Assembly: GCF_019042655.1 (NCBI RefSeq)
Contig: NZ_JAHPZO010000003.1
Coordinates: forward strand, 62,001-126,000
From: Planococcus sp. CP5-4_YE
GTDB lineage: Bacteria > Bacillota > Bacilli > Bacillales_A > Planococcaceae
Length of the DNA: 64,000 nucleotides
Direction of reading: 5' to 3'
The position numbers were made by a program, and so were the translations under genes. Position 1 is the first letter of the stretch, and every line of letters begins with the position of its first letter. Shown piece after piece: positions 1 through 9,261 of this stretch. The notes below the pieces were generated by a model, which did not search any database, was not told the DNA's origin, and was given only the letters and a program-made list of their open reading frames with translations.

Positions 1-91
1 ACTCAAAGTCTTGAATATTGATTGGCTGAAATATGTCCTTCAGATAACTCCCATAGTCATTCGGTAATTCAAAGCTGATTCCTCTGAACAA
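1..91 (-). CDS. DUF2691-like protein, 5' part only (runs off the left edge)
   Basis: Only about the first 30 codons are inside the window. Read leftward from a TTG start they give an N-terminus beginning MFRGISFELPNDYG, which resembles the RGISFxIPNxYG opening of DUF2691 family proteins of unknown function. The start is supported by a GGAGGAG Shine-Dalgarno at 100-106, 8 bases upstream. There is no ATG in this frame nearby. The family call is from recall of the N-terminal pattern alone, and the rest of the gene is not visible. Confidence 0.45.
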   Translation of the reverse strand, partial: MFRGISFELPNDYGSYLKDIFQPINIQDFE

Positions 92-140
92 AGTCTCATC
101 TCCTCCAATGATGTATGAAGTCAACTAGTAGTCATTCAAC

Positions 141-176
141 AAAAAAGCGCCAATCCTTTTTATGATGGCACTTTTT
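141..176 (-). terminator. Rho-independent terminator of the DNA alkylation repair gene
   Basis: On the minus strand an A-rich stem AAAAAGTGCCA pairs (with one G-U) with TGGCGCTTTTTT around a loop containing ATAAAAAGGA, and ends in a T run. It lies 11 bp after the stop codon of the gene at 187-894. Confidence 0.8.
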
Positions 177-186
177 CTATACTGTA

Positions 187-894
187 TTAACATCTAACAA
201 ATTTGCGCTTAAATCCAAGGCGTCCCTTTTCTAAGCCTTGCTGGATGCTGTCATAGGCATAGAGCTGTGTTGGTTTTCTGTTTTCCCGTTTGAGCTCGAC
301 TTTCCCTACAGCTTTTGCAGTTTCGGCAGCTTTGTCGCTCAAAGGCTTATAGGAAATACCAACGGTGTAGAGAAAATTATTCATCGATGCTTTCGTCCGT
401 TCAGGGGATTCGTGGATCGTTTCTTTCACCGTATCCAGCATGGCGGAAATTTTGTCTTCCTTGAATTCACTGTCCTTGCGGTTGCCGAGCAGCCAGCAAT
501 AACAGCTCCAACCGGCAGACATGCGCAGCTCATCGCCGCTTGCAATCCATTTATCGGCAACTTGCTGCGCGATATCGGATTCCGACAAGGTAACCGCCAC
601 GACATAATCCGACAACATATAGAAATAAGCCCCGTCCATCCAGCGGTCGAAGTCAGCTTCCGTCATCGCTTTCGGGTCGGCAATGATGCCCGCAAAGTAC
701 ATCGCGTCGTAGTTGCCGGTCTCATACAATTGTTCTGCTAAAGGCTGGTCGCTTTTGATTTGTTTGGCCATTGGCTTCATTGCGCCTGTAGCAACCCCAA
801 ACACCGGCTCTTTCGCCCCGCTCGACAAGTACATTTTCTTCGTGCGTTCTTTCCCTAACGCTTCGAGTTCTTGCATGACTGATTGGAAATCCAT
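187..894 (-). CDS. DNA alkylation repair protein (AlkC/AlkD-like HEAT-repeat family)
   Basis: A 235-aa soluble protein that looks like a member of the DNA_alkylation (AlkD-like) family. These are all-helical HEAT-repeat proteins that bind DNA carrying alkylated bases, some with glycosylase activity. The N-terminal segment with GAKEPVFGVATGAMKP is typical of one subgroup, and the rest is helical with no membrane segment or signal peptide. The ATG at 894 follows a strong AAAGGAGGAG ribosome site, and a terminator follows the stop, so it appears monocistronic. It sits beside a putative restriction-type module, so a genome-defence or repair link is possible but not shown. I could not assign catalytic residues, so glycosylase activity is unproven. 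Confidence 0.75.
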   Translation of the reverse strand: MDFQSVMQELEALGKERTKKMYLSSGAKEPVFGVATGAMKPMAKQIKSDQPLAEQLYETGNYDAMYFAGIIADPKAMTEADFDRWMDGAYFYMLSDYVVAVTLSESDIAQQVADKWIASGDELRMSAGWSCYCWLLGNRKDSEFKEDKISAMLDTVKETIHESPERTKASMNNFLYTVGISYKPLSDKAAETAKAVGKVELKRENRKPTQLYAYDSIQQGLEKGRLGFKRKFVRC

Positions 895-1020
895 TAATTA
901 CTCCTCCTTTCAAATTTCTTTAGCAGACATTTGAGTTTATCAAAGCGATGTAACAAGCTTCTAAACGAAATGTATGCAGGCAGGCAGCGATTTAAAACTT
1001 TTTTCCAAATCTATTATGCC

Positions 1021-4000
1021 TTATACAATGTATTTTGCACTGTTATTCTTTTCTTTATTTGTTTTTTGTAAATAAAGATGACCTATCTGAATGAGCGTTT
1101 CGCTATTTTCAAGGCTGGCTTTACGACCAGAAAACTGCTTAAAGACTTCATTTGTATTTTCACCAGCTGATTCAGGTCCGATAAATTTTTCTGCATAATA
1201 AGCAAAGTCAGCCCAAAGGCGATTCAAATCTTCATGAAGATCTAAAACATCTAGAAACTCCGGGTCTCGAGAGTCGATATACTCAATCGATGAGGATAAG
1301 GTTTTTAGGATTTTAGGCGAATAGCCCGCCGCTTTTATTTGCTCAATAATAAACATTCGGTTGCTGCCTTTTGTCGCTGCAACGATATCCGCAGCAACAT
1401 TTTTAGCTTTAGTTTCAATCAGTGACCCTGTTGTTCTCTTTTTCTCTTCAATGTGCTCATTATATTGATTTACTTGATAAGCGGTCCACTCGCGGAGCTT
1501 TTTCTGAACTTTTCTGTACTCCGCTTTCGCGATATTTTTTGATATATCTAATGTACTATCAGCTGAGTTTACAATTGCACGATGCCACATGGCTTCCACT
1601 TTGACAAAATCACTATCTAAACTTTCTATAGTGATTGGTAAATCTAGCTTTTCAATTTCATGTTCATTTACGTCTCGGAGAATCGTGCTGACAATTGCAG
1701 TTGTCTCATTATCATTAAACTGGCTGCCCACACTCATATTCGGCAGTACAGGATTTTCAGTAACTAGAGGACGTGCTTTTTGAAGATACGACCACAATCG
1801 TTCTTGCGCTTTCACATACTCAGAACTATGAGAAGGCGAATGGACTGGGGCAATCGAGCGTTCTACCGTATCATCCAGCATTTTTTCTACAGCCTGTCCA
1901 CGTTCTTTTAATACACTGCGCAGGAAGCCTTCATATTCCGGAAGTACAAGATCATCAAATCGTGTATCGTTAAAAATCCCTTCTAGTTTAGTTCTCAACC
2001 GATCCGTCATCTTCAATTCAGCCTCGATAACTGGTATCGATGGAAAAGTATAAATATCAATATTCTGTACTTGCCCATCTTGGCGCGGCCGATCAATTCG
2101 GCCGATTCGCTGCTCTAAAATCATTGGATTATATGGCAAATCGAGATTCATTATCACACGACAATCTTGTAAATTTTGACCAACCGATAAAGTGTCTGTC
2201 CCGATTACAATATCAATCTCTTCCGCGGAATTAGAAAAGTGCGGTAAATTTTTGGCTACTGGCGCAAAACGATTTAGTATTTCTTCCTTTACCATTGGTT
2301 CGAAATCTCTTCCAATAAAGCAGTCATACGGCTTTCCAGAAACATGTGCAATGCGGAACTCTTGCAATACTTGATCATTTACAAGCCGTTCAAAATAATT
2401 GATTGTAGTATCTCTGAATTGGCTGATAATGATGACTTTTTCACCGGAAGCTGCAGCTTGTTGTACAGCATCTCGAACAGCTTCAAATTTTTCATCCTTA
2501 CGGTTAAAAGCATCCGCTAAATCTTCACGAATTAAATCCAGTGTTTTGATATCTTCCTCTGTATCCCGAAGCAGCTGAATAACAGTCTTTTTCGCCTGTC
2601 TTTTATTGATTGCTTCGATTCGTTCGGTCATTTTCCTCACATAGCGTGCCCTATTTTCGCGCGAGGTTATTTCAAAGTCTGTAAGATCTTCAGTTTCGTC
2701 TAAATAAGCACTTGAGAAATCCGCAAAATTTTGATCGATTCCATAAGAAGAGGTAATCCACTGACGAAATCTCCGCTTTAATTCCGAATCTTCTTTCCCT
2801 ACAAGCTCCAATTCGTCTTGTAGTTTGATAAGTTTCGAGTAAATGGATTCCAATGTAGAAACGAAAGATACCCAGCTGGAATCTGCCCGTTTCAAGAAAA
2901 GAAGCTTCAAGCGATCTGATGCAAATTCATCTCCTGTATCTTCCATGTAGCGCAATGGATCCATGTAAGGAAGACGCAACTTTGAGATTCGTTCGAAGTT
3001 ATCTTCGAGTGCCTGTTGTTTTTTAGGTTCATAAATAATTTCAACAGTCGGGAAATTCCGTTTAGCGAAGCTGACTTCCTCGCCGCCGTATGTTTTACGC
3101 GTGCGCTGCAAAAATAAATCTTCCCAAAAAGCAGCAAATGCCTTTTCATCACTTTCGAATGCTCTCCCTGCTTTTCTTGAAGCGAATTGCAAGTAATTGG
3201 CGTACGGTTTATTGCCAGGAATGTTTTCCTTGCGTAAAAAGAGCCGTCCTAAGTGGAACACATCACTTCTGCTGTTATTCCATGGTGTAGCAGTCAAAAG
3301 AAGTCCATATATGGGCTTTTTGGCGTATTGGAGCATATATTGCATATTTCTATACATTTTGCGGCCGCTATTTTTAAATCCTTGATGCGCCTCGTCGATT
3401 ATGACTAATTCATATTCCGCTAATTCGCGCAGTTCAGAAGCTGAAAGCCTGGCAAGACTTTCTTTTGACAAATAGTATACCGAAGATTTGTACACACCTA
3501 CGGCTTCGAGTTCTCTTCGCCATTGTTCATGCAGTTTTGATGATGCAAGAAGTAAAGTTTTCGGTGTATTGAACTCTTTAATGACTCCAGCTGCCGTTCT
3601 AGTTTTACCAAGCCCAACTCCATCGCAGAGTAATGCCGTGCCATATTGGCGGATTCTATTTACACATTCAGCTACGCCTATCTTCTGATGCGGGTATAGT
3701 GCAGTCCAAAATCCATCAGCACCGATATTAAGCGGTGGTTTTGCATATTGTTTTGCAAACTCTAAGTAAGTAGCAAGCGCTGGGATGTAATCTTCAGCAT
3801 CTTTATGTGGAAGTTTCTCATTTACTGCCTTTATCAGCTCAGGTGAAAAATCTTTTACTTCGTCGGAATCCCAAATGGTATCAAACCAATTTTTCAATGC
3901 TCTATAGTTATCTTGGCTAAAGGTATTGAGCTCTGTATTCCCAGACAACCCGGCTTTAGAGAAATTGGACGAGCCGACGATGGCAGAACCTTTCAGTCCG

Positions 4001-4437
4001 TGCTCATCTTCTTGGAACAAATAACTTTTGGCATGAAAATAATTGGCGTCACCGGTATACACCTTGACTTGCACACGCCCTGACCTCATCCATTTGCTGA
4101 ATTGATGTAATATCGATGCTTGATCTTCGTCTGTATCCGAAATATCTTGCAAAGCTGCTTCTTCAGGTGTCTGGCCCTGGCTTAACGCTTCCCTGGTCAG
4201 AACATTTGTCTGGTTGCCCATTAACACTCGCACATTCGCATCTGGTTTTGCCATTAATTCACTAAAAGCAAACTTAATGAGTTCGAATCCGCTAATGTAA
4301 AAATACCCTACTGCTAAGTCGAACGATGTCGAAGTTGGCATCAATTCGCCGATTGCATCGATCATTGAAACGTTTCGGTTATCAATCACTCGCTCACTGT
4401 ATAACCGGACCACTTCCTCTCGGACTATTCCGGCCAT
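1021..4437 (-). CDS. PLD-nuclease/SNF2-type DEAH helicase, putative defence protein
   Basis: An 1138-aa protein. Residues ~1-200 form a phospholipase-D-like nuclease domain with one HxK motif (FHAKSYLF, H near residue 135) followed by GSSNFSKAGL; this fold usually works as a dimer. Residues ~240-850 form a superfamily-2 helicase: Walker A GVGLGKT (~270), DEAH box (~347), LLLTATPWNN (motif III), and QRIGRIDRPRQDG (motif VI, ~780). The C-terminal ~250 residues are unassigned and helical. The ATG at 4437 lies inside the end of the upstream methyltransferase gene (13-bp overlap, shifted frame), implying translational coupling. Similar helicases occur as DrmD-like or R-M translocase subunits. The likely role is DNA translocation and cleavage of unmodified invading DNA. 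Domain calls are well supported; the biological role is inferred. Confidence 0.8.
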   Translation of the reverse strand: MAGIVREEVVRLYSERVIDNRNVSMIDAIGELMPTSTSFDLAVGYFYISGFELIKFAFSELMAKPDANVRVLMGNQTNVLTREALSQGQTPEEAALQDISDTDEDQASILHQFSKWMRSGRVQVKVYTGDANYFHAKSYLFQEDEHGLKGSAIVGSSNFSKAGLSGNTELNTFSQDNYRALKNWFDTIWDSDEVKDFSPELIKAVNEKLPHKDAEDYIPALATYLEFAKQYAKPPLNIGADGFWTALYPHQKIGVAECVNRIRQYGTALLCDGVGLGKTRTAAGVIKEFNTPKTLLLASSKLHEQWRRELEAVGVYKSSVYYLSKESLARLSASELRELAEYELVIIDEAHQGFKNSGRKMYRNMQYMLQYAKKPIYGLLLTATPWNNSRSDVFHLGRLFLRKENIPGNKPYANYLQFASRKAGRAFESDEKAFAAFWEDLFLQRTRKTYGGEEVSFAKRNFPTVEIIYEPKKQQALEDNFERISKLRLPYMDPLRYMEDTGDEFASDRLKLLFLKRADSSWVSFVSTLESIYSKLIKLQDELELVGKEDSELKRRFRQWITSSYGIDQNFADFSSAYLDETEDLTDFEITSRENRARYVRKMTERIEAINKRQAKKTVIQLLRDTEEDIKTLDLIREDLADAFNRKDEKFEAVRDAVQQAAASGEKVIIISQFRDTTINYFERLVNDQVLQEFRIAHVSGKPYDCFIGRDFEPMVKEEILNRFAPVAKNLPHFSNSAEEIDIVIGTDTLSVGQNLQDCRVIMNLDLPYNPMILEQRIGRIDRPRQDGQVQNIDIYTFPSIPVIEAELKMTDRLRTKLEGIFNDTRFDDLVLPEYEGFLRSVLKERGQAVEKMLDDTVERSIAPVHSPSHSSEYVKAQERLWSYLQKARPLVTENPVLPNMSVGSQFNDNETTAIVSTILRDVNEHEIEKLDLPITIESLDSDFVKVEAMWHRAIVNSADSTLDISKNIAKAEYRKVQKKLREWTAYQVNQYNEHIEEKKRTTGSLIETKAKNVAADIVAATKGSNRMFIIEQIKAAGYSPKILKTLSSSIEYIDSRDPEFLDVLDLHEDLNRLWADFAYYAEKFIGPESAGENTNEVFKQFSGRKASLENSETLIQIGHLYLQKTNKEKNNSAKYIV

Positions 4438-7400
4438 GCAATCTCCCCTTTCTCCGTCAATTCATCAAAGGCTTCTATTACGCCTTGTCCAATGCGTCTC
4501 ATTTCTGCTTTATGCTTCGAAGACTCGAACGTGGAAAGAATGTATATCAGCTCTTGCCGAGACAATCCATACAGTTTGGCGACATATGCATCAATTTGGT
4601 TTTGCAATAGTTGTCTTTTTTCTGGATCGGTGATTCCTTCCTCGAACCCACTCATTCCAGCTTCCTTTGCCAGTTCGTCATATTCAGATGATATGCAAAT
4701 TAAATGAGCAGAGCGAATCATAATTTCATAAAAAAATTGATCATCCTCTTCTAAACGTGGCATCGGTAATTGATACATATAGAAGATACTTACATGGGCT
4801 CCTACTTTTCTTCTTAGAATAAAATCTATTGAGAATGAATTAAATATACCAACTAATAGAAGTTGTTTTTTTAGTGAAATACTATATTCATAAAACGGAA
4901 TATTATCCTTAATGTTTAGTTTCATCGGAATAATAGAAACCAGTGTATTACCAAAGGTAACTTTTTTAGGTAAGATAGTTGAAATTAAAGTACGTTTGTC
5001 AGTTCCTCTTGCAACTTCTCGATAACCAATACGATAAAAATCCTCTGGCCCTTTTAGGAACTTTTCATATTCATCTATACTATTCCATAGTTTTTCAAGA
5101 ACCTCAGAAAGAGACAACCCTGTTAATTTCATTGCTTGTTCATTAACATTTCGTTTTTCTCTTTCAAGCCACTTCACACGCAAGAAATCACTACTTACGC
5201 TATATCGAATCGGTCCTCTATTCTCGTATTGAAAAATTGTTTTTCCTTCATACAAAGGAAAATTTTCATTCTGATTATATACTGTAAAAAGCGAACTATC
5301 ATTAGTCATATCAAGTTCTCTTCTAAACGTGAGCTTCGTGTTATTTTCTTCTCCAAGGAGCTCGTGCCCACTGTTGTATAATTTACTTAAGATATCTACC
5401 TCTAATTGATCTCTAAGTTCCAATAACCCCCATGTATCCGGAGCAGCTTGTTTAGCTAAAACAATGGGATATTGTAGTTTTGTTTTATCGCTCCACATTT
5501 CCCCTAAATCATGTCGATAGAAAAATGCTTTAAAATCATGATCTTCACTCGGCTTTATTTTCTTAGCTGCAACTAGGGCAATTTTAAATCGACTATCAAC
5601 TGCTTCAAATATCTTTTTTCTATTTTCAAATGACAATAATTCAGATAGTTCGATGTTTCTTAGTAATAGATGTCGCAACCCAGTAGCTCCTTGGTCTGTT
5701 GCAATATTACCAGGCACCAGAATGGATAAAAAACCTTCTTCTTTGACGACCTGATAAAACCGTTCAATCGATACTTTATACAAGTTGATGTCTGAACCAG
5801 TGAATTTCCCGTTGACTTTCCATTTCTGATAGCTGTAGAAACGAGCGTCTAAAAAATGCTTTGAACCTGTCTCGAACAGCTTTTTAGTCGACTCCCATTT
5901 GGTCTGTAAAATCGGATATTGTGTGAAGAGGTGTTGTTCCATTTTAATTTTCTCCTGCTTGTTGGCTTTTCGGTATGTCGGATCGTAGCGCTCAAAAAAC
6001 TCTTCTGCATTAGGCTTCCAAATTTCCCAAGGCGGATTGCCAATCGCTGCATCAAACCCTCCATTTTCATTCCAGGAACCATCCTCATGGAAAAATACTT
6101 CTGGCACGTTTATCTCGAAGCTTTCGACAAACAGCATATCCGCTGAATCTCCAAGCAATTCATGTGCCTCTTTTTTGAAGGTCAGCTGTATGTGCTGCCG
6201 AAGTTCTTCTGCTGCGATGCGCGCTTTTTTATCACCTTGAGCTGAGAGTGTTCTCAATTCGATTAATTGACAGATCTCTCCTTGATATGCTTGGTACTGT
6301 TCTTTTCTTTCATTGAACGGCACGGGACTAATCAAGGCATTCTGGTGAATCAATGTGCGCCCGATCAATTCCGGAAATTCTTCACCCACCTCCCAATGAC
6401 GCAAAGCAGAGAGTGTTAAGGTTTGCGAGCAAATGATCAATGCTTTGTAATCAATATCAACGCCATATAATACATTTGAAAGCAAATGCTTTTCCCATTC
6501 GTGCTGCCCGGCATCACCTGATTTCATCATGGGAAACTGTTCAATCAGTTCTTCAGATAGAGGCAGGCGTGAAATGACTTGATGCTGCTCCGTTAGATAA
6601 TAGAATGCTCCGCGTAAAAATGAACCTCCACCGCAAGTCATATCCACTATTTTCATGTCTAATAGTTTTTCAACAGCCCCTCTGATTTCTTCTGGATTTT
6701 GCTTTTTTAAAGCTTCTCTTATAGTCTCGAGCCGGTCATTCAGAATCGGTTGAACTGATTGCCTCACCATATAATCCACAAGTCGATTATCTGTGTAATA
6801 GGCACCCTTTGCTTTTTGCTCTTGCTTGTCATTTCCGTAAAACACTGTAGGTTTTCCGTCCAATAACTGGATTTGCACAGCACGGGACATCGAAGCTTCA
6901 TATTGCTGTTGCAATAACTCAGGTGGGAGATCTTCGTACCGGAAACTGTATTGCTCTGTCGATGTATCTGCCCATAGCTTCGCCATTAGTTCCGGAAAAG
7001 CTTCAGTCAATGCGTTTTCCACTTCATTGCTTGCTGATGCTACACTTCCCGCAAACAGATCGCCTCCATATGCCACTTCGAATTGGCGCCGTACTTTCTC
7101 ATAGAGATCAATAATTTTTTCTTCACCATTTTTTTTAAATGTGACCGCAGCAGTGACAGCCTGTTCCTCTTCTAAGAACAAGTCTTCCATTGTTAATTGT
7201 TCTGAAATAGTCCCGCGCTGCTGCAATGCTTTTTGAAGCGCACGATCATCAAAATCCGGACGGTAAACCTGGACCACCTCCTGCAATGCAGATTCCAACG
7301 TACCCGCTCCGACACCAAGAGCGATACCGCTCGTATTGAATGAATCGACACCATAATAACCTTCCAAAAATCTTCTCAGTAATTGTCGGAGTATAATCGT

Positions 7401-8111
7401 ATCGACAATACAGCCCAGTCCCGATTTAAAAGAAGGGTCTTCTATTAGCTTAGCGGTTTTGCCCCGCTCCAACGTTTCAACCGCATCTGCTGTTAGGAGT
7501 GGTTTTATTTTAGAACGAACTTCACTTCCTGCAATTGCCTCAGATAACTTTTTTCTGTAAAGCTCGATTGTTTGTTGAAACCTTCCTGACAAAGAACGTT
7601 TAAATAAGTCTTCTAAACCAATAATGTCATATCCAAAACCAAACTCATCCTCTTTTAGCCTGAGCTGGTCTTTTCGAAGACGACGATTGAAATGTTCTGC
7701 ATAAAGCGGTACTTTGGTAACCGAATCAATTGTCAAATCTAGTCGTTCATCACGGTTACCTGCACCGACCCGATAGATAACAATTCGCTTCTCACCTACG
7801 AACGCAGCAAGAGGAACGATATAAGAAGCACCAAGACTTTCTTTCAACTGAATGACCTGTTCGTGACGCTTTCTTACTTCCCGGACCATTGTCTCTTCCG
7901 TCAAGTCTACGTCATTCTTTAATGCTAATACAGCCTGTTCACTTGAATCAAAGTCCTCATGTAGAATCACCTTCCATTCGCTTTGCGGGTCGACCGGATT
8001 TCCTCCAACAGTAAACCCTAAATAATCTCCAACCGATTTCAGTCTTAATTCTCCAGCTTCATTACCAATTTTATTTAAAAGTTCAATAACATTCTTTTGT
8101 TCTGTATTCAT
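4425..8111 (-). CDS. Large Eco57I-type adenine-specific DNA methyltransferase, putative defence protein
   Basis: A 1228-aa class I SAM-dependent N6-adenine DNA methyltransferase. Motif I is DMTCGGGSFL (~residues 487-496) and catalytic motif IV is GNPPW (~690-694), with the long insert between them usual in Eco57I/type IIG-like enzymes. The ~480-residue N-terminal region is helical and charged. I see no PD-(D/E)XK nuclease motif there, so cutting would fall to the PLD-helicase partner. The C-terminal ~400 residues probably hold the target-recognition domain. The gene starts at ATG 8111 after AGGTG and overlaps the helicase gene by 13 bp. The stretch 4.8-5.7 kb looks more AT-rich than the flanks, which suggests horizontal transfer. 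Alternatives are a BREX PglX-like, DISARM DrmMI-like or type IIG methylase. No pglZ, brxC, drmA, drmB or hsdS homologue is in the window. Confidence 0.82.
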   Translation of the reverse strand: MNTEQKNVIELLNKIGNEAGELRLKSVGDYLGFTVGGNPVDPQSEWKVILHEDFDSSEQAVLALKNDVDLTEETMVREVRKRHEQVIQLKESLGASYIVPLAAFVGEKRIVIYRVGAGNRDERLDLTIDSVTKVPLYAEHFNRRLRKDQLRLKEDEFGFGYDIIGLEDLFKRSLSGRFQQTIELYRKKLSEAIAGSEVRSKIKPLLTADAVETLERGKTAKLIEDPSFKSGLGCIVDTIILRQLLRRFLEGYYGVDSFNTSGIALGVGAGTLESALQEVVQVYRPDFDDRALQKALQQRGTISEQLTMEDLFLEEEQAVTAAVTFKKNGEEKIIDLYEKVRRQFEVAYGGDLFAGSVASASNEVENALTEAFPELMAKLWADTSTEQYSFRYEDLPPELLQQQYEASMSRAVQIQLLDGKPTVFYGNDKQEQKAKGAYYTDNRLVDYMVRQSVQPILNDRLETIREALKKQNPEEIRGAVEKLLDMKIVDMTCGGGSFLRGAFYYLTEQHQVISRLPLSEELIEQFPMMKSGDAGQHEWEKHLLSNVLYGVDIDYKALIICSQTLTLSALRHWEVGEEFPELIGRTLIHQNALISPVPFNERKEQYQAYQGEICQLIELRTLSAQGDKKARIAAEELRQHIQLTFKKEAHELLGDSADMLFVESFEINVPEVFFHEDGSWNENGGFDAAIGNPPWEIWKPNAEEFFERYDPTYRKANKQEKIKMEQHLFTQYPILQTKWESTKKLFETGSKHFLDARFYSYQKWKVNGKFTGSDINLYKVSIERFYQVVKEEGFLSILVPGNIATDQGATGLRHLLLRNIELSELLSFENRKKIFEAVDSRFKIALVAAKKIKPSEDHDFKAFFYRHDLGEMWSDKTKLQYPIVLAKQAAPDTWGLLELRDQLEVDILSKLYNSGHELLGEENNTKLTFRRELDMTNDSSLFTVYNQNENFPLYEGKTIFQYENRGPIRYSVSSDFLRVKWLEREKRNVNEQAMKLTGLSLSEVLEKLWNSIDEYEKFLKGPEDFYRIGYREVARGTDKRTLISTILPKKVTFGNTLVSIIPMKLNIKDNIPFYEYSISLKKQLLLVGIFNSFSIDFILRRKVGAHVSIFYMYQLPMPRLEEDDQFFYEIMIRSAHLICISSEYDELAKEAGMSGFEEGITDPEKRQLLQNQIDAYVAKLYGLSRQELIYILSTFESSKHKAEMRRIGQGVIEAFDELTEKGEIAWPE

Positions 8112-8256
8112 CTTTACACCTACTCTTCCCTGCTTCTGAATAAGTAAATAATCGAGCTTCTATGTCTTAATCCTAACTTAAAAATAGGGAAATCTCACCA
8201 TTTTCGAGAAAAATAATGTGAATAATTGATTGACATTAATATATCGTCTTAACGAA

Positions 8257-8302
8257 AAGGCATTTTCCTGTAGTTAATACCTTAGCTACTGGAAAATGCC
8301 TT
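8257..8302 (-). terminator. Terminator of rnz
   Basis: Arms AAGGCATTTTCC and GGAAAATGCCTT are exact complements, extended by GTAG/CTAC inside, around a short loop. It begins just past the rnz stop codon. A T-poor end makes it a hairpin-dominated terminator. Confidence 0.7.
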
Positions 8303-8307
8303 CTAAA

Positions 8308-9261
8308 TTATCCCTCTACCATCTTCATCATGTGGCGATCTTTTTTATTCCATCCAAATTCATCAAAATCGTGGGCGATTTCGCTGTTTTCATGGACTTG
8401 GCGCATGCTTTTCAATAACTCTTTTTCATGTTCTGGCATAAACCTTGCACTCATATGATTGACGATGAGTTTTTGAGCTTTGGCTCGTCTTGCCACATTG
8501 GCCGCATCCAAAGTCGTCGAATGGCCGTATTCCTTGGCGAGTTTTTCCGTTTCGCCGTCGAACGTCGCTTCATGGACGACCAGGTCGGCATCTTGCGCTA
8601 ATTGTTCCGACTTTAGGCAGTACTGGGTATCACCGAGAATCGCGACCGTAAAGCCGGGTTCTGCCGGGTCGGTCACTTCTGCGGATTCCACTTTTCGGCC
8701 ATCCTCAAGTTCTACGGTTTCGCCCGCCTTTAACTTGGCAAGCAGCGGGCCCTTCGGAACACCGAGCTGTTTCGCTTTGTCCATATCGAGCTTCGGCAAC
8801 AACGGTTTTTGCTTGATGCGATAGCCGTAAGTCGGGATGACGTGCGCCAAGAGACCCGCTTCGACGGTCATCGTGTCATCTTCAAAAATAATACCTTCTT
8901 TTACTTCATGGAAACGGATCGGGTAAGTCAAATGCGTCCGGCTCAAGCGCAAGGTCATTTCCACGTATTCCTTCAGCTCTTTCGGCCCGTACAGGTCGAG
9001 CGGCTCATCGCCGCCTTGGAACGATCGCGATCCCAATAGCCCCGGCAAGCCGAAAATATGGTCGCCGTGCATATGGGTAATGAAAATCTTTTCGATTTTT
9101 CTCGGCTTGAGGCTCGTTTCGAGGATCTGGTGCTGGACCGCTTCCCCGCAATCAAACAGCCAGACAGCTCCCCGCTCTTCATGTAATTTCAAGGCGAGCG
9201 CCGAAGTATTGCGCTGTTTCGACGGCATGCCCGCCCCTGTTCCTAAAAATAAAACTTGCAT
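8308..9261 (-). CDS. rnz: Ribonuclease Z (tRNA 3' endonuclease)
   Basis: A 317-aa zinc-dependent endonuclease of the metallo-beta-lactamase fold that removes 3' trailers from tRNA precursors lacking encoded CCA. It shows FLGTGAGMPSKQRN at the N-terminus, the HxHxDH metal motif in ITHMHGDHIFGLPG (H63, H65, D67, H68), a flexible exosite arm around residues 150-190, and a late VNHMSARFM histidine motif. Length matches the short bacterial form. Its ATG overlaps the TAA of dinB by one base (TAATG), so the two are translated together. The rnz/dinB/yqjE neighbourhood matches the B. subtilis yqjK-yqjH-yqjE order. Confidence 0.96.
   Translation of the reverse strand: MQVLFLGTGAGMPSKQRNTSALALKLHEERGAVWLFDCGEAVQHQILETSLKPRKIEKIFITHMHGDHIFGLPGLLGSRSFQGGDEPLDLYGPKELKEYVEMTLRLSRTHLTYPIRFHEVKEGIIFEDDTMTVEAGLLAHVIPTYGYRIKQKPLLPKLDMDKAKQLGVPKGPLLAKLKAGETVELEDGRKVESAEVTDPAEPGFTVAILGDTQYCLKSEQLAQDADLVVHEATFDGETEKLAKEYGHSTTLDAANVARRAKAQKLIVNHMSARFMPEHEKELLKSMRQVHENSEIAHDFDEFGWNKKDRHMMKMVEG

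Noticed and set aside
1021-8111. Complete DISARM, BREX or type I R-M system
   Set aside because: No drmA/drmB, pglZ/brxC or hsdS homologue in the window; only the helicase and methylase are present.
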